Part shown: positions 1-8,281 of the stretch, piece after piece
Layout: each line of letters opens with the position of its first letter
Position numbering within the stretch: position 1 is the first letter of the stretch
Source of the DNA: Prochlorococcus marinus XMU1412
GTDB lineage: Bacteria; Cyanobacteriota; Cyanobacteriia; PCC-6307; Cyanobiaceae
NCBI RefSeq assembly: GCF_017696315.1
Contig: NZ_JAAORJ010000001.1
Span: 78,452 to 142,451 of the forward strand
Direction of reading: 5' to 3'
Length of the DNA stretch: 64,000 bases
The notes under the pieces: model-generated
Told to the model about the DNA's origin: nothing
Databases searched by the model: none
What the model saw: the letters and a program-made list of their open reading frames with translations, nothing else
Position numbers and translations under genes: made by a program

Positions 1-641
1 CCACTATTAATTCTGAAGTAGGAAGATAGATCCATAGGGCAGGTAACACCTTTTGGGATATAGACAAAAGAACCATCACTAAAAACTGCAGAATTTAGTG
101 CTGCAAAGTAATTATCACTAGCTGGAACCACTGTACCTAAATATTTTTCAATCAAATCCGCATGATTTTTTACTGCTTCACTAATTGAGCAAAATATAAC
201 TCCATGTTCAGCAAGTTCTTCTCTAAAAGTTGTGGCTATGGAAACACTATCAAAGACAGCATCTACTGCTACATTTGTGAGTTTTTTTTGCTCTGTGAGG
301 GGTATTCCTAATTTGTCAAAAGTCTCAAGAAGTTTGGGATCAACTTCATCTAAGCTAGAAATTTTCTCTTTTCGCTTAGGAGCAGAGTAATAAATAATAT
401 CTTGATAATCAATTTTTTTATATCCTAATGCTGCCCAGTCAGGCTCTTTCATTTTTTGCCATTTTTTAAAGGCTTTTAATCTAAAATCAAGAAGAAATTT
501 TGGCTCTTCTTTTTTCAGTGAAATTAATTTTATGATATCTTCATTTAATCCCTTTTCTATTTTTTCAGTTTCAATATCAGTAACGAAACCATATTTGTAA
601 GGCTCTTTTACTACATCTTTAACTAAATTTTCGTTGACCAT
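1..641 (-). CDS. sufB: Fe-S cluster assembly scaffold SufB (5' part, runs off window)
   Basis: The reverse strand reads an open frame from the ATG at 641 to the window edge, about 213 codons, so the gene is cut by the window and is not broken. The N-terminal region ([17 protein letters not shown] near residue 17) and the later segment with FCSISEA, YIPKGV and SSYFRINS are typical of SufB, the scaffold subunit of the SufBCD complex that builds [Fe-S] clusters in the cytoplasm. Cyanobacteria depend on Suf because photosystem I needs many clusters. It is divergent from the next gene, with 95 bases between the two starts. SufD is a paralogue, but these motifs and the length of the N-terminal domain favour SufB. 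Confidence 0.93.
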   Translation of the reverse strand, partial: MVNENLVKDVVKEPYKYGFVTDIETEKIEKGLNEDIIKLISLKKEEPKFLLDFRLKAFKKWQKMKEPDWAALGYKKIDYQDIIYYSAPKRKEKISSLDEVDPKLLETFDKLGIPLTEQKKLTNVAVDAVFDSVSIATTFREELAEHGVIFCSISEAVKNHADLIEKYLGTVVPASDNYFAALNSAVFSDGSFVYIPKGVTCPMDLSSYFRINS

Positions 642-736
642 GTTATCAAGAATAACTTATTACAATTAGCTTTATATACTCTAACGAAAGATCCCCCCAA
701 TATTGAGTTTTTTTCCTTTATTAAAACTAAAAATTA

Positions 737-1090
737 ATGTCTAATCATCTTGATCCCTTGTCTAACCCATTAAACATAGAAACTATTCAAGAAATTGATA
801 ATCTTGATCTACCCATAATGCAGAAACATCATTTAAGAATACTCGCTCATTGCCTTCAGATTTTAAAAATTATCAATGTAGATAGTAGTTTGGAATATCA
901 AAATAAAAATCCCCTGAGAGAATGGTGTGATAACCAATCCAAAAAATTTGATGATAAAAAATTTAGTGATCTTTTTTATGAGCAGTTAGAATCCACTTCG
1001 AAAACATTAAGTACTTTTTCAAAAAAAATAGGTAAAAGTATTGAGGATTTAGAGATAGATGATTTAGTACTTCTGGTGGAACAACGCTGA
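737..1090 (+). CDS. Conserved hypothetical protein, 117 aa
   Basis: A 117-residue acidic protein with no signal peptide or membrane segment. The N-terminal third (residues 14-48) looks helical, with a segment around HHLRILAHCLQILKII that could form an amphipathic helix, and the rest is charged and rich in Lys, Asp and Ser. The start is an ATG at 737, divergent from sufB, so the two may share a regulatory region. I do not recognise a family. Codon use matches the neighbours, so it looks like a resident lineage-specific gene and not a recent import. Confidence 0.75.
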   Translation: MSNHLDPLSNPLNIETIQEIDNLDLPIMQKHHLRILAHCLQILKIINVDSSLEYQNKNPLREWCDNQSKKFDDKKFSDLFYEQLESTSKTLSTFSKKIGKSIEDLEIDDLVLLVEQR

Positions 1091-1363
1091 ATTCTCATTT
1101 ATTTAACTGATCCCGAAGAAAAAATATATTTTTGTTGAGTCGTTAACAAATTCAGGTAATAAAATTTAAAAAAAAAGAAAATTAATTCACATTTTAAAAA
1201 GATCTGAAAATTAATTAATTTCTTTGATACCAACTGTTTTGAAGAGAAATATCAATTTTGAGAATTTTTTAGTAGTCAGAGGATCCTGACGACAGGCCAA
1301 AAAGACACACAATTCCTAAAAAAAAAGAACATACTGATCCCAAACAAAAACGGAGAATTTAAA

Positions 1364-2464
1364 GTGGCTGATGGGATCATGAATAAAGATCAATTACTCT
1401 CACTAACCCTCAGACAATTACGTCAAGAAGCAAGTAAATTATCGGTTCCGCTGTATAGTCGCAAAACAAAAGCTGTTTTAGTTGATTTAATACTTAAATA
1501 TCAAGAAAAATCTACAATAAAAGAATATACTGCACCTCCTGAGTCTAAATCTGAAGAAACTTCTGAGTCCAATACTTTCAAGAGTACTGAAGAAGTTAAA
1601 ACAAATGTAGTTTTCCTACCCCGGGATCCAGATTGGGCTTATGTTTTTTGGCAAATATCTGACGCAGATAGAGTTAAAGCACAATCTTTGGGAGCCAATA
1701 AATTATGTTTACGATTATTTGATGCATCAGGTTCTCAAGGAAGCAACTTGAATCAAGGAACACTAAGGGAGATAACAGTTGATAGTTACAGTACCGAGTG
1801 GTACTTGCCAATCCCACTTGCAGATAGAGATTATAAAGTTGAATTAGGTTACAAATATGGTTTTAACTGGATGTCATTGGCATTCTCTTCGATAAGCCAT
1901 GTTCCTGGGTCACATCCTTCTGAGCAAATTCTTGATAAATTTGTACCATTTAATTTAGATTCTACTTCTGAATCAATTCCAGATATTTCTAATCCTGTTG
2001 TTTCAGAACAAAATGGTATGCATGAAAGGTTATACCAAGCAGCAACAAACATTCCTCTCAGAAGAAAAGTTGGTTCTGAAGAATTTATGGAAAACCTAAA
2101 TTCAACAAATCTCAATGATAATCTTACAGACTCAGGTGTTGGTAAATGGTCATCAGGTTTAAATGATTCTGGAAGTGGAATTGTTAAGAATAGATCTTTT
2201 TGGCTTGTTGCTGATGCTGAATTAATTGTTTATGGAGCTACAGAGCCTTCTGCAAAACTTACAATAGGTGGAGAAGATGTACCTCTTGCTGCAGATGGTA
2301 CTTTTAGAATTCAAGTTCCATTTAGAGACGGGACTCAAAAATATGATATTAAAGCTGTTGATGTATCAGGTGAGCAAGAAAAAAGTATATCAATGAAATT
2401 TGATAGAACTACACCACTTGACGATACTAATGAAAAAGATAATGCTGAGACTGAATGGTTTTAA
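1364..2464 (+). CDS. DUF4912 domain protein with N-terminal SAP/Rho-N-like domain
   Basis: A 366-residue protein. Residues about 7-45 form a short helical domain (SLTLRQLRQEASKL, then SRKTKAVLVDLILKY) resembling SAP or Rho-N nucleic-acid-binding folds. After a Ser/Glu-rich linker comes the DUF4912 core from about residue 82 (VVFLPRDPDWAYVFWQIS), and the C-terminus (about 275-345) has a beta-rich repeat of the same kind (FWLVADAELIVYGATEPSAKL). The function is unknown. I chose the GTG at 1364 because GGAG at 1352-1355 sits 8 bases upstream; the ATG at 1379 is an alternative. The 273-base leader contains a short GTCAG/CTGAC hairpin at 1275-1290 but no open frame I can support. Confidence 0.85.
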   Translation: MADGIMNKDQLLSLTLRQLRQEASKLSVPLYSRKTKAVLVDLILKYQEKSTIKEYTAPPESKSEETSESNTFKSTEEVKTNVVFLPRDPDWAYVFWQISDADRVKAQSLGANKLCLRLFDASGSQGSNLNQGTLREITVDSYSTEWYLPIPLADRDYKVELGYKYGFNWMSLAFSSISHVPGSHPSEQILDKFVPFNLDSTSESIPDISNPVVSEQNGMHERLYQAATNIPLRRKVGSEEFMENLNSTNLNDNLTDSGVGKWSSGLNDSGSGIVKNRSFWLVADAELIVYGATEPSAKLTIGGEDVPLAADGTFRIQVPFRDGTQKYDIKAVDVSGEQEKSISMKFDRTTPLDDTNEKDNAETEWF

Positions 2465-2476
2465 TAAATTAAATTA

Positions 2477-2647
2477 ATGTTGAAAAAAATTGTAGCTTTT
2501 ACTCCATTGTTTGGGGCATTAACGTTTCCACTAATAGTTCCAATTACAATTTCTAAATTTGGTGTTAACTATGGAATCCTTAGTGCATTATTAATTTCTT
2601 CCTTATGGTTTATCGCTATGTTAAGAACTTCCGAAATGCCTCATTAA
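2477..2647 (+). CDS. Small two-helix membrane protein, 56 aa
   Basis: An ATG at 2477 opens a 56-codon frame ending TAA at 2647. It encodes a basic start (MLKK) and then two hydrophobic stretches, about residues 5-26 and 30-49, with a short polar C-terminus (RTSEMPH). It begins 12 bases after the DUF4912 stop on the same strand and fills the otherwise unexplained gap before the phosphoglucomutase, so it is probably co-transcribed with the DUF4912 gene. I do not recognise the family and assign no function beyond a likely membrane location. Confidence 0.6.
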   Translation: MLKKIVAFTPLFGALTFPLIVPITISKFGVNYGILSALLISSLWFIAMLRTSEMPH

Positions 2648-2679
2648 TTTAGTTAGATTTTTGGAAGTCTCTTAAAAAT

Positions 2680-4317
2680 ATGAATCAAGTTAGTGTAATT
2701 AATATCAATTCTCCTTTTTTAGATCAAAAACCAGGCACCTCTGGATTAAGAAAAAGTACTTTAAAGTTTCAGGAAGAACATTATCTAGAAATTTTTATTG
2801 AAGCAATTTTACAATCATTAGAAGATTTAAAAGGTTCAACATTAGTTGTTGGTGGTGATGGCAGATATGGCAATATCGAAGCAATAGAAAAAATTGTCCA
2901 AATATGCATCGCTCATAAAGTTCAAAAGGTGATTGTTCCAAAATACGGTTTATTATCTACTCCTGCGACATCACATTTAATTAGAAAAGAAAAAGCTATT
3001 GGTGGAATTATTCTTTCTGCAAGCCATAATCCTGGTGGTATTGATGGCGACTTTGGAGTGAAATTGAATATCTCTAATGGTGGCCCAGCTCCTGAGATAA
3101 TTACTAATAAGATTTTCAAGGCTTCACAATTACTTACTAGTTATAAAATCTGTAAAATTCAACTACCTGATTTTAGTGAATATGGAACTTATCCTTACGA
3201 CGAAACTACCTTAGAAATTATTGATGGATTAACAGATTATTCTAATTTGATGGAGAAAATTTTTGACTTTGATCAAATTAGTGATTTTTTAAAAAAAGAC
3301 TTCTCTTTAATCTTTGATGCAATGAATGCGGTTACAGGCCCATATGCAAAAAATATTTTTGTTGAAAAAATGGGTCTTGGACCTGATTGTGTCATGAATG
3401 GTAACCCGTTAAAAGATTTTGGAGGTTTACATCCTGATCCTAATCTTACTTACGCATCCCACTTGGCTGATTTGTTATTAAATAAAAAATCTTATAGTTT
3501 TGGTGCTGCATGCGATGGTGATGGAGATAGAAATATGATTTTAGGAAGTGGATGTTTTGTAAATCCTAGTGATAGCCTAGCAGTTATCACTGCTAACACA
3601 AAATGTGTCCCTGGTTATAAAGATGGTATTACAGGTGTGGCACGATCCATGCCAACCAGTTCAGCGGTTGATAATGTTGCTCGAGCATTAAATATACCTT
3701 GTTTCGAGACACCTACTGGCTGGAAGTTTTTTGGAAATCTTTTAGATTCTAATTTAATTACTTTATGTGGAGAAGAAAGTTTTGGAACAGGTAGTAATCA
3801 TGTGAGAGAGAAAGATGGACTATGGGCAGTTTTGTATTGGTTACAAGTTTTAGCTGAGAAAAAATGTTCGGTAAGTGATTTGATGCAGAATCATTGGAAA
3901 CAATTTGGTAGGAATTATTATTCAAGACATGATTATGAGGCAATTCCATCAAATATTGCTAATCAAATCTTTGGTAATCTAACTTCTATGCTCGAAAATT
4001 TAAAAGGAAATATTTTTGCTAGCCATTTAGTTAAAGTTGCAGATAACTTTTCATATTTAGATCCCGTTGATAATTCCATAAGTGAAAATCAAGGGTTAAG
4101 ATTAGTCCTTGATGATAATTCTCGAGTAATTGTTCGCCTTTCTGGAACTGGAACTAAGGGTGCAACATTAAGACTTTACTTTGAGAAATTTTTCGATCCT
4201 CAACAGAATCTTTCGTTAAATCCTCAGATCGCTTTGAAACCTCTAATTGATGATTTAGATGCTTTATTGAATATTTCAAAACTTACTCAAATGGAAACTC
4301 CTACAGTAATTACATAG
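2680..4317 (+). CDS. pgm: Phosphoglucomutase (alpha-D-glucose phosphate-specific)
   Basis: Interconverts glucose-1-phosphate and glucose-6-phosphate, linking glycogen synthesis and breakdown to sugar-phosphate metabolism. At 545 residues it matches the long alpha-D-phosphohexomutase subfamily. The phosphoserine loop is visible as TASHNPGG-like SASHNPGG with the active Ser at about residue 115, the Mg-binding loop DGDGDR at 279-284, the sugar-binding GEESFG loop, and the C-terminal phosphate-binding RLSGTGTKGATLR. The ATG at 2680 gives the expected N-terminus (PGTSGLRK follows at about residue 18). In Prochlorococcus glycogen turnover is strongly diel, but no regulatory site is evident here. 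Confidence 0.95.
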   Translation: MNQVSVININSPFLDQKPGTSGLRKSTLKFQEEHYLEIFIEAILQSLEDLKGSTLVVGGDGRYGNIEAIEKIVQICIAHKVQKVIVPKYGLLSTPATSHLIRKEKAIGGIILSASHNPGGIDGDFGVKLNISNGGPAPEIITNKIFKASQLLTSYKICKIQLPDFSEYGTYPYDETTLEIIDGLTDYSNLMEKIFDFDQISDFLKKDFSLIFDAMNAVTGPYAKNIFVEKMGLGPDCVMNGNPLKDFGGLHPDPNLTYASHLADLLLNKKSYSFGAACDGDGDRNMILGSGCFVNPSDSLAVITANTKCVPGYKDGITGVARSMPTSSAVDNVARALNIPCFETPTGWKFFGNLLDSNLITLCGEESFGTGSNHVREKDGLWAVLYWLQVLAEKKCSVSDLMQNHWKQFGRNYYSRHDYEAIPSNIANQIFGNLTSMLENLKGNIFASHLVKVADNFSYLDPVDNSISENQGLRLVLDDNSRVIVRLSGTGTKGATLRLYFEKFFDPQQNLSLNPQIALKPLIDDLDALLNISKLTQMETPTVIT

Positions 4318-4351
4318 AATTGAAAGTAATGATTTTTTGATTTTTATTTAT

Positions 4352-5641
4352 ATGCATTCAGAAAATTTATTTACTAATTATTCTCAAATAGAAAACAATG
4401 CACCTTTGGCAGATAAATTAAGACCAAAGAATTTGGAAGATTTTTTCGGTCAACAACCAATCCTGAATGAGAATTCGCTTTTAAGAAGTGCAATAATAAA
4501 CGATAAGATTAGTAATTTTATTTTTTCTGGCCCTCCGGGTGTTGGGAAAACTACTCTAATTGAAATTATTTCTTTTAATACGCGTTCAAAATTAATTAAG
4601 TTAAATGCAGTATTATCAAGTGTTAAAGAATTAAGAAATGAAATTGCTAATGCAAAAGATAGATTAATAAATTCAAAAAGAAAAACAATTTTATTTATCG
4701 ATGAAGTTCATAGATTTACATCAGTTCAGCAAGACGCTTTATTACCTTCAATAGAAAATGGAACTATAACTTTTATTGGTGCTACAACTGAAAACCCTTT
4801 CTTTGCTGTTAATAAAGCGCTTGTTAGTAGGTCTCTTATTTTTACATTACTTCCTTTGGTAGAAAATGATTTGCAGAAAATAATACAAAAAGTCATTACT
4901 TACTATTCAAAACAAAAAGATTCAAAAAAAGTTTATTTAACTCAAGATGCTATAAGTCATTTAATTAAATTTTCTGGTGGAGATGCAAGGACATTAATCA
5001 ATGCGCTAGAGATGGCCATAGAAACAACTGCTGAAAATGATGCTAAAGAAATCAACATTAATCTCTCAATAGCAGAGGATGCACTACAAAAGAAAAATAT
5101 TGTTTACGATAAAAATGGTCAAAATCATTACGATGTAATAAGTGCCTTTATCAAGTCCATAAGAGGCTCTGATCCAGATGCAACTTTATTCTGGCTTGCG
5201 AATATGTTGGAGGCTGGTGAAGATCCTAATTTTATTTTTAGAAGATTACTTATATCTGCCAGTGAAGATATTGGAATAGCTGATCCTAATGCCATAGTAG
5301 TTGTACAATCCTGTTGTGATGCTTTTGATAGAGTTGGTTTTCCAGAAGGATTATATTTTTTAACGCAAGCTTCTTTATATTTATCTATTTCTCCAAAAAG
5401 TAATAGTACGAAAAGTATTTTTAAAGCAATTGAAACAATCAAATCTACCAATGCTTTTGATGTTCCACTTCATTTAAAAAATAATTCTAATAGTTATGTC
5501 AATCCTCATAATTATCCAGGTAATTGGGTCTTACAAGAATATCTTCCTAAATCTTTAAGAGGTTTAAAAATATGGGAACCAAATAATAATGGATGGGAAA
5601 AAACTCAATATGAAGAACTGCTTAGAAGAAAAGAAAATTAA
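4352..5641 (+). CDS. rarA: AAA+ ATPase RarA/MgsA (replication-associated recombination protein A)
   Basis: A clamp-loader-like AAA+ ATPase that acts at stalled replication forks. Counting from the ATG at 4352 (429 aa) the Walker A motif GPPGVGKT is at residues 60-67, Walker B is ILFIDEVHRF, and the C-terminal tetramerisation half carries the family signatures LLISASEDIGIADPNA and LPKSLRG. An in-frame TTG at 4337 would add five hydrophobic residues (MIFIY) that are not part of the family, so I prefer the ATG. It converges with the phosphopantetheinyl transferase gene, sharing 4 bases at the stops. Confidence 0.92.
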   Translation: MHSENLFTNYSQIENNAPLADKLRPKNLEDFFGQQPILNENSLLRSAIINDKISNFIFSGPPGVGKTTLIEIISFNTRSKLIKLNAVLSSVKELRNEIANAKDRLINSKRKTILFIDEVHRFTSVQQDALLPSIENGTITFIGATTENPFFAVNKALVSRSLIFTLLPLVENDLQKIIQKVITYYSKQKDSKKVYLTQDAISHLIKFSGGDARTLINALEMAIETTAENDAKEININLSIAEDALQKKNIVYDKNGQNHYDVISAFIKSIRGSDPDATLFWLANMLEAGEDPNFIFRRLLISASEDIGIADPNAIVVVQSCCDAFDRVGFPEGLYFLTQASLYLSISPKSNSTKSIFKAIETIKSTNAFDVPLHLKNNSNSYVNPHNYPGNWVLQEYLPKSLRGLKIWEPNNNGWEKTQYEELLRRKEN

Positions 5642-6294
5642 AAACTTTTCGAACAACAAATAATCTCAGGATTTAAAGAAGTTTTTTCTTCGTAGGCTAA
5701 AGCGATAGTCCAATTATGGAAGTTAATCTGTGAATAATTTAAATGTATATTTTTCTTCTTATGAATTAACTCTTTTGGCTTTTCAAAAAATTGCCAATAT
5801 TTAATGTCTTTAGCTATTTTTCCATGATCCCATTTTATAGCCGCTTCAACAGCACACCATTGATTTAATATCATATTTTTTGTTAAATAATTATTATGGT
5901 TTGATTTATTGGTATGAAAAAAATATTTTTTTGCAAATTTTATATGGTTAAAATCTCTATCTATTCTCTCAATATCAATCCCTATTTTGCCTTTATGCCA
6001 GACTATAGTAATGGCATCTTTACAATGACTTAAACTGATATTTCCCATGCCAGAGGGTAAACTTGGAGGTTCTCCAGGTTGAGCATTAATTGGAATTTCT
6101 AGGGGGTCTAAATCAAAAAGTGTTGACAGTGATTGTCGCAAATAAGCTCTTGTTTCTAAGAAAATCTTTGATCTTGCATTTGTTAGGTTTTTTGCAGTTT
6201 TAATTTCTTCTATAGTTGCGACATCTTGCACACCTTTAATCTCATAAAACCAAATTTTTGGTATTTTATATTCATACTCATTTAATAATTTCAA
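5638..6294 (-). CDS. 4'-phosphopantetheinyl transferase, Sfp/HetI type
   Basis: Transfers the phosphopantetheine arm from CoA to carrier proteins such as the fatty-acid acyl carrier protein. The 218-residue protein shows the Sfp-family Mg-binding motif GIDIERI in the middle and the WCAVEAAIKW helix (the W-x-x-K/V-E-A motif) downstream, plus an N-terminal LSHCKD segment. The only sensible start is a TTG at 6292-6294. Its last base coincides with the first base of the ATG of the opposite-strand bcp gene, so the two divergent coding regions abut with a one-base overlap. No second carrier-protein activating enzyme is visible in the window, so it may be the general one. Confidence 0.85.
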   Translation of the reverse strand: MKLLNEYEYKIPKIWFYEIKGVQDVATIEEIKTAKNLTNARSKIFLETRAYLRQSLSTLFDLDPLEIPINAQPGEPPSLPSGMGNISLSHCKDAITIVWHKGKIGIDIERIDRDFNHIKFAKKYFFHTNKSNHNNYLTKNMILNQWCAVEAAIKWDHGKIAKDIKYWQFFEKPKELIHKKKNIHLNYSQINFHNWTIALAYEEKTSLNPEIICCSKSF

Positions 6295-6761
6295 TGGCTC
6301 TTAAGGTTGGCGACAAAGCACCAGAATTTAAATTAAAAGATTCTTTTGAAAAAGAAGTTTCTCTTAGTGATTTTAAAGGTAAAAGAATAATACTATATTT
6401 TTATCCAAAAGATAATACTCCAGGATGTACTAAAGAAGCATGTAATTTTAAAGAGAATTGGGATTTACTCCAAAAAAATAATATTGTTGTGCTTGGTATT
6501 AGTAAAGATAATGCATCCTCTCATCAGAAGTTTATAGAAAAATTTAATTTACCTTTTATTCTTTTAACTGATCCTGAACCTTTCAAAGTTTCTTCTGATT
6601 ACGATAGCTATGGACTGAAAAAATTTATGGGAAAAGAATATATGGGAATGATGAGAAATACTTTTTTAATTGATACTGAAGGTAACATTGAAAAAATTTA
6701 CTTAAAGGTAAAAGCAGCAATAATGGCTGATCATATAATTGCAGACCTTGGGTTAAGCTAA
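6294..6761 (+). CDS. bcp: Peroxiredoxin, BCP/PrxQ type
   Basis: A 155-residue thiol peroxidase that reduces hydrogen peroxide and organic peroxides using thioredoxin. The peroxidatic Cys45 and resolving Cys50 lie in DNTPGCTKEAC, the spacing of the BCP/PrxQ class. The start at 6294 gives MALKVGDKAPEF, the canonical N-terminus; a frame extending upstream to 6258 adds a non-family hydrophobic leader and was rejected. The promoter must lie inside the divergent phosphopantetheinyl transferase gene. The 3' end overlaps coaX by 9 bases. Confidence 0.93.
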   Translation: MALKVGDKAPEFKLKDSFEKEVSLSDFKGKRIILYFYPKDNTPGCTKEACNFKENWDLLQKNNIVVLGISKDNASSHQKFIEKFNLPFILLTDPEPFKVSSDYDSYGLKKFMGKEYMGMMRNTFLIDTEGNIEKIYLKVKAAIMADHIIADLGLS

Positions 6762-7448
6762 TTTTTTTATGGACAGGTGGTGTATAATCATCCCCTCCAT
6801 AACTAAATTAGGAGCATTGATAATATTTTCATTTTTAGTTTTTAGAGATTTTGTTAGTAATTGAGAGTCTCCTCCACAGATTATTAAAATATCCTTTTCG
6901 GGGTTAAATAAAATATTAATCACGCCAGTAAGAGAGTTGATTACTCCTTTTAAGATTGCTTCTTCTGTATTAATTAAGAAATCTTTGATCGGAATATCAT
7001 ATTTTTTGGGAACTTTAAGATTTTTTGTATTTTGTTCCATTGATTTTAATTGTGTTAGAAAACCTGGAAGAAGTTGACCTCCAATAATAGATCCATTTGA
7101 ATTTAATTTTGTTATTGATAATATTGTTCCAAAATCTGCAATTAGCAAATCTTTTTTGAAAGGGTTTTCAATAATTTGTGAAGCGGCAATACAGGCAAAA
7201 GCTCTATCCACTCCAAAATAATCAGGAAGATTTGATAATTGGATATCTTTAGTTTTTATTTCATTTTCTTTTTTCAGCAAAAAATTTGGTAGTTTTCCTA
7301 CAGAAGCCCAAATTAATTGATCAAGATCTATATTGTCGGGAACTTTTTGCTCTTTTTTGGTATGAAAGAATTTAGATTGATTTTTAGAATATTTAGCCCA
7401 ATGAAGCCTACTATTGCCTACTAATAGAAAATTTATATCTGAGACCAT
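6753..7448 (-). CDS. coaX: Type III pantothenate kinase
   Basis: Phosphorylates pantothenate, the first step of CoA synthesis, using the type III (ASKHA-fold) enzyme. The 231-residue protein has the nucleotide-binding DFGTILSITKL strand, GGQLLPGF and a C-terminal ICGGDSQLL glycine loop. The N-terminal phosphate loop is divergent (LVGNSRLHWAKY), as in other Prochlorococcus versions. It is followed downstream by the end of bcp (9-base overlap) and lies 15 bases after cysH on the same strand, so the two are probably co-transcribed. Assignment rests on motif order and length. Confidence 0.85.
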   Translation of the reverse strand: MVSDINFLLVGNSRLHWAKYSKNQSKFFHTKKEQKVPDNIDLDQLIWASVGKLPNFLLKKENEIKTKDIQLSNLPDYFGVDRAFACIAASQIIENPFKKDLLIADFGTILSITKLNSNGSIIGGQLLPGFLTQLKSMEQNTKNLKVPKKYDIPIKDFLINTEEAILKGVINSLTGVINILFNPEKDILIICGGDSQLLTKSLKTKNENIINAPNLVMEGMIIHHLSIKKLA

Positions 7449-7463
7449 TGTTATATGATCAAT

Positions 7464-8186
7464 TTAATTATTAGTATGTATTCCACATTCTTGTTTAATC
7501 CCCCCAAATCTTGTATCTCTGCCTTTTGTTTCAATACCATCGGGACTGCTTGAATGCCAATCTCCTACAGAAGAATAACCTTTGATAAAAAGTGGATGAG
7601 CAGGTAAATTATTCTCTTCCATATAATAAAAAATATCTTTATTTGTCCAATTTAATAAAGGTCTTAAAGAGAGTCTTTGACGAATTACGTCTATGAATTT
7701 CATTTTGTTTCTATTATCTGTTTGACTTGATCTAACACCGCTTGCCCAGCAAAAAATATCATATTTTTCCAGACCATTTTCTAAAGGTTTTATCTTTCTC
7801 AATTCATGATATTTATCTAAATCACTCTCTTTTTTTGTTTCCCAAAGTTTTCCGTATTTGGCCTCCATTCTTGCTGGAGATAATTCACTTTGCAGAACTT
7901 CAACTTCTAAGGATAAATTATCAATAAGCTTTTCAGCGTAATGGTATGTTTCTGGAGGAAGATAACCAGTATCTATCCAAAATATTTTGATTTTTTTTTG
8001 TAGAGATAATTTACTGACCATATCTAAAAGGACTGATGACTGTATACCAAAACTTGTTGTAATAGCAAATTGATTATCAAACTTTTCATAACCCCATGTA
8101 AGCATTCCTTGAGGCTTCATATCTACAAGCTCTTGATTATATTTACTCAAGTGAGTTTGAATATCTTTGTGGATTTTTTCAATCAT
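7464..8186 (-). CDS. cysH: Phosphoadenosine phosphosulfate (PAPS) reductase
   Basis: Reduces PAPS to sulfite in assimilatory sulfate reduction. The 240-residue protein has the PP-loop TTSFGIQSSVLLDM, the IDTGYLPPETYHYA segment, and the C-terminal catalytic KQECGIH. The paired Cys-Cys motifs that bind a [4Fe-4S] cluster in APS reductases are absent (only a single Cys in DIFCWASGV), so it should use PAPS and thioredoxin. The start is the ATG at 8184-8186. It faces the NADH dehydrogenase gene across 95 bases. The SLC13 permease two genes away is a possible sulfate supplier. Confidence 0.93.
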   Translation of the reverse strand: MIEKIHKDIQTHLSKYNQELVDMKPQGMLTWGYEKFDNQFAITTSFGIQSSVLLDMVSKLSLQKKIKIFWIDTGYLPPETYHYAEKLIDNLSLEVEVLQSELSPARMEAKYGKLWETKKESDLDKYHELRKIKPLENGLEKYDIFCWASGVRSSQTDNRNKMKFIDVIRQRLSLRPLLNWTNKDIFYYMEENNLPAHPLFIKGYSSVGDWHSSSPDGIETKGRDTRFGGIKQECGIHTNN

Positions 8187-8281
8187 TCTTCAGTTTGATT
8201 ATGAGTTTAATTTTATTTCGCTCAATTTAAAAATTATTCGTATAGTTTAATAATACATTTACGCATAACAATATTTCTCTA

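Noticed and set aside
1131-1150. Terminator after the 117-aa gene (TTTGTT/AACAAA hairpin)
   Set aside because: The stem is only six weak A/T-rich pairs with an 8-base loop and lacks a following T tract.
4337-4351. Upstream TTG start for the RarA gene
   Set aside because: It adds five hydrophobic residues before the conserved N-terminus and has no ribosome-binding site; the ATG at 4352 fits better.
6258-6293. Upstream extension of bcp
   Set aside because: The extra residues (MVFYIHTHLIIS) are not part of the peroxiredoxin family, whose N-terminus begins at the ATG 6294.
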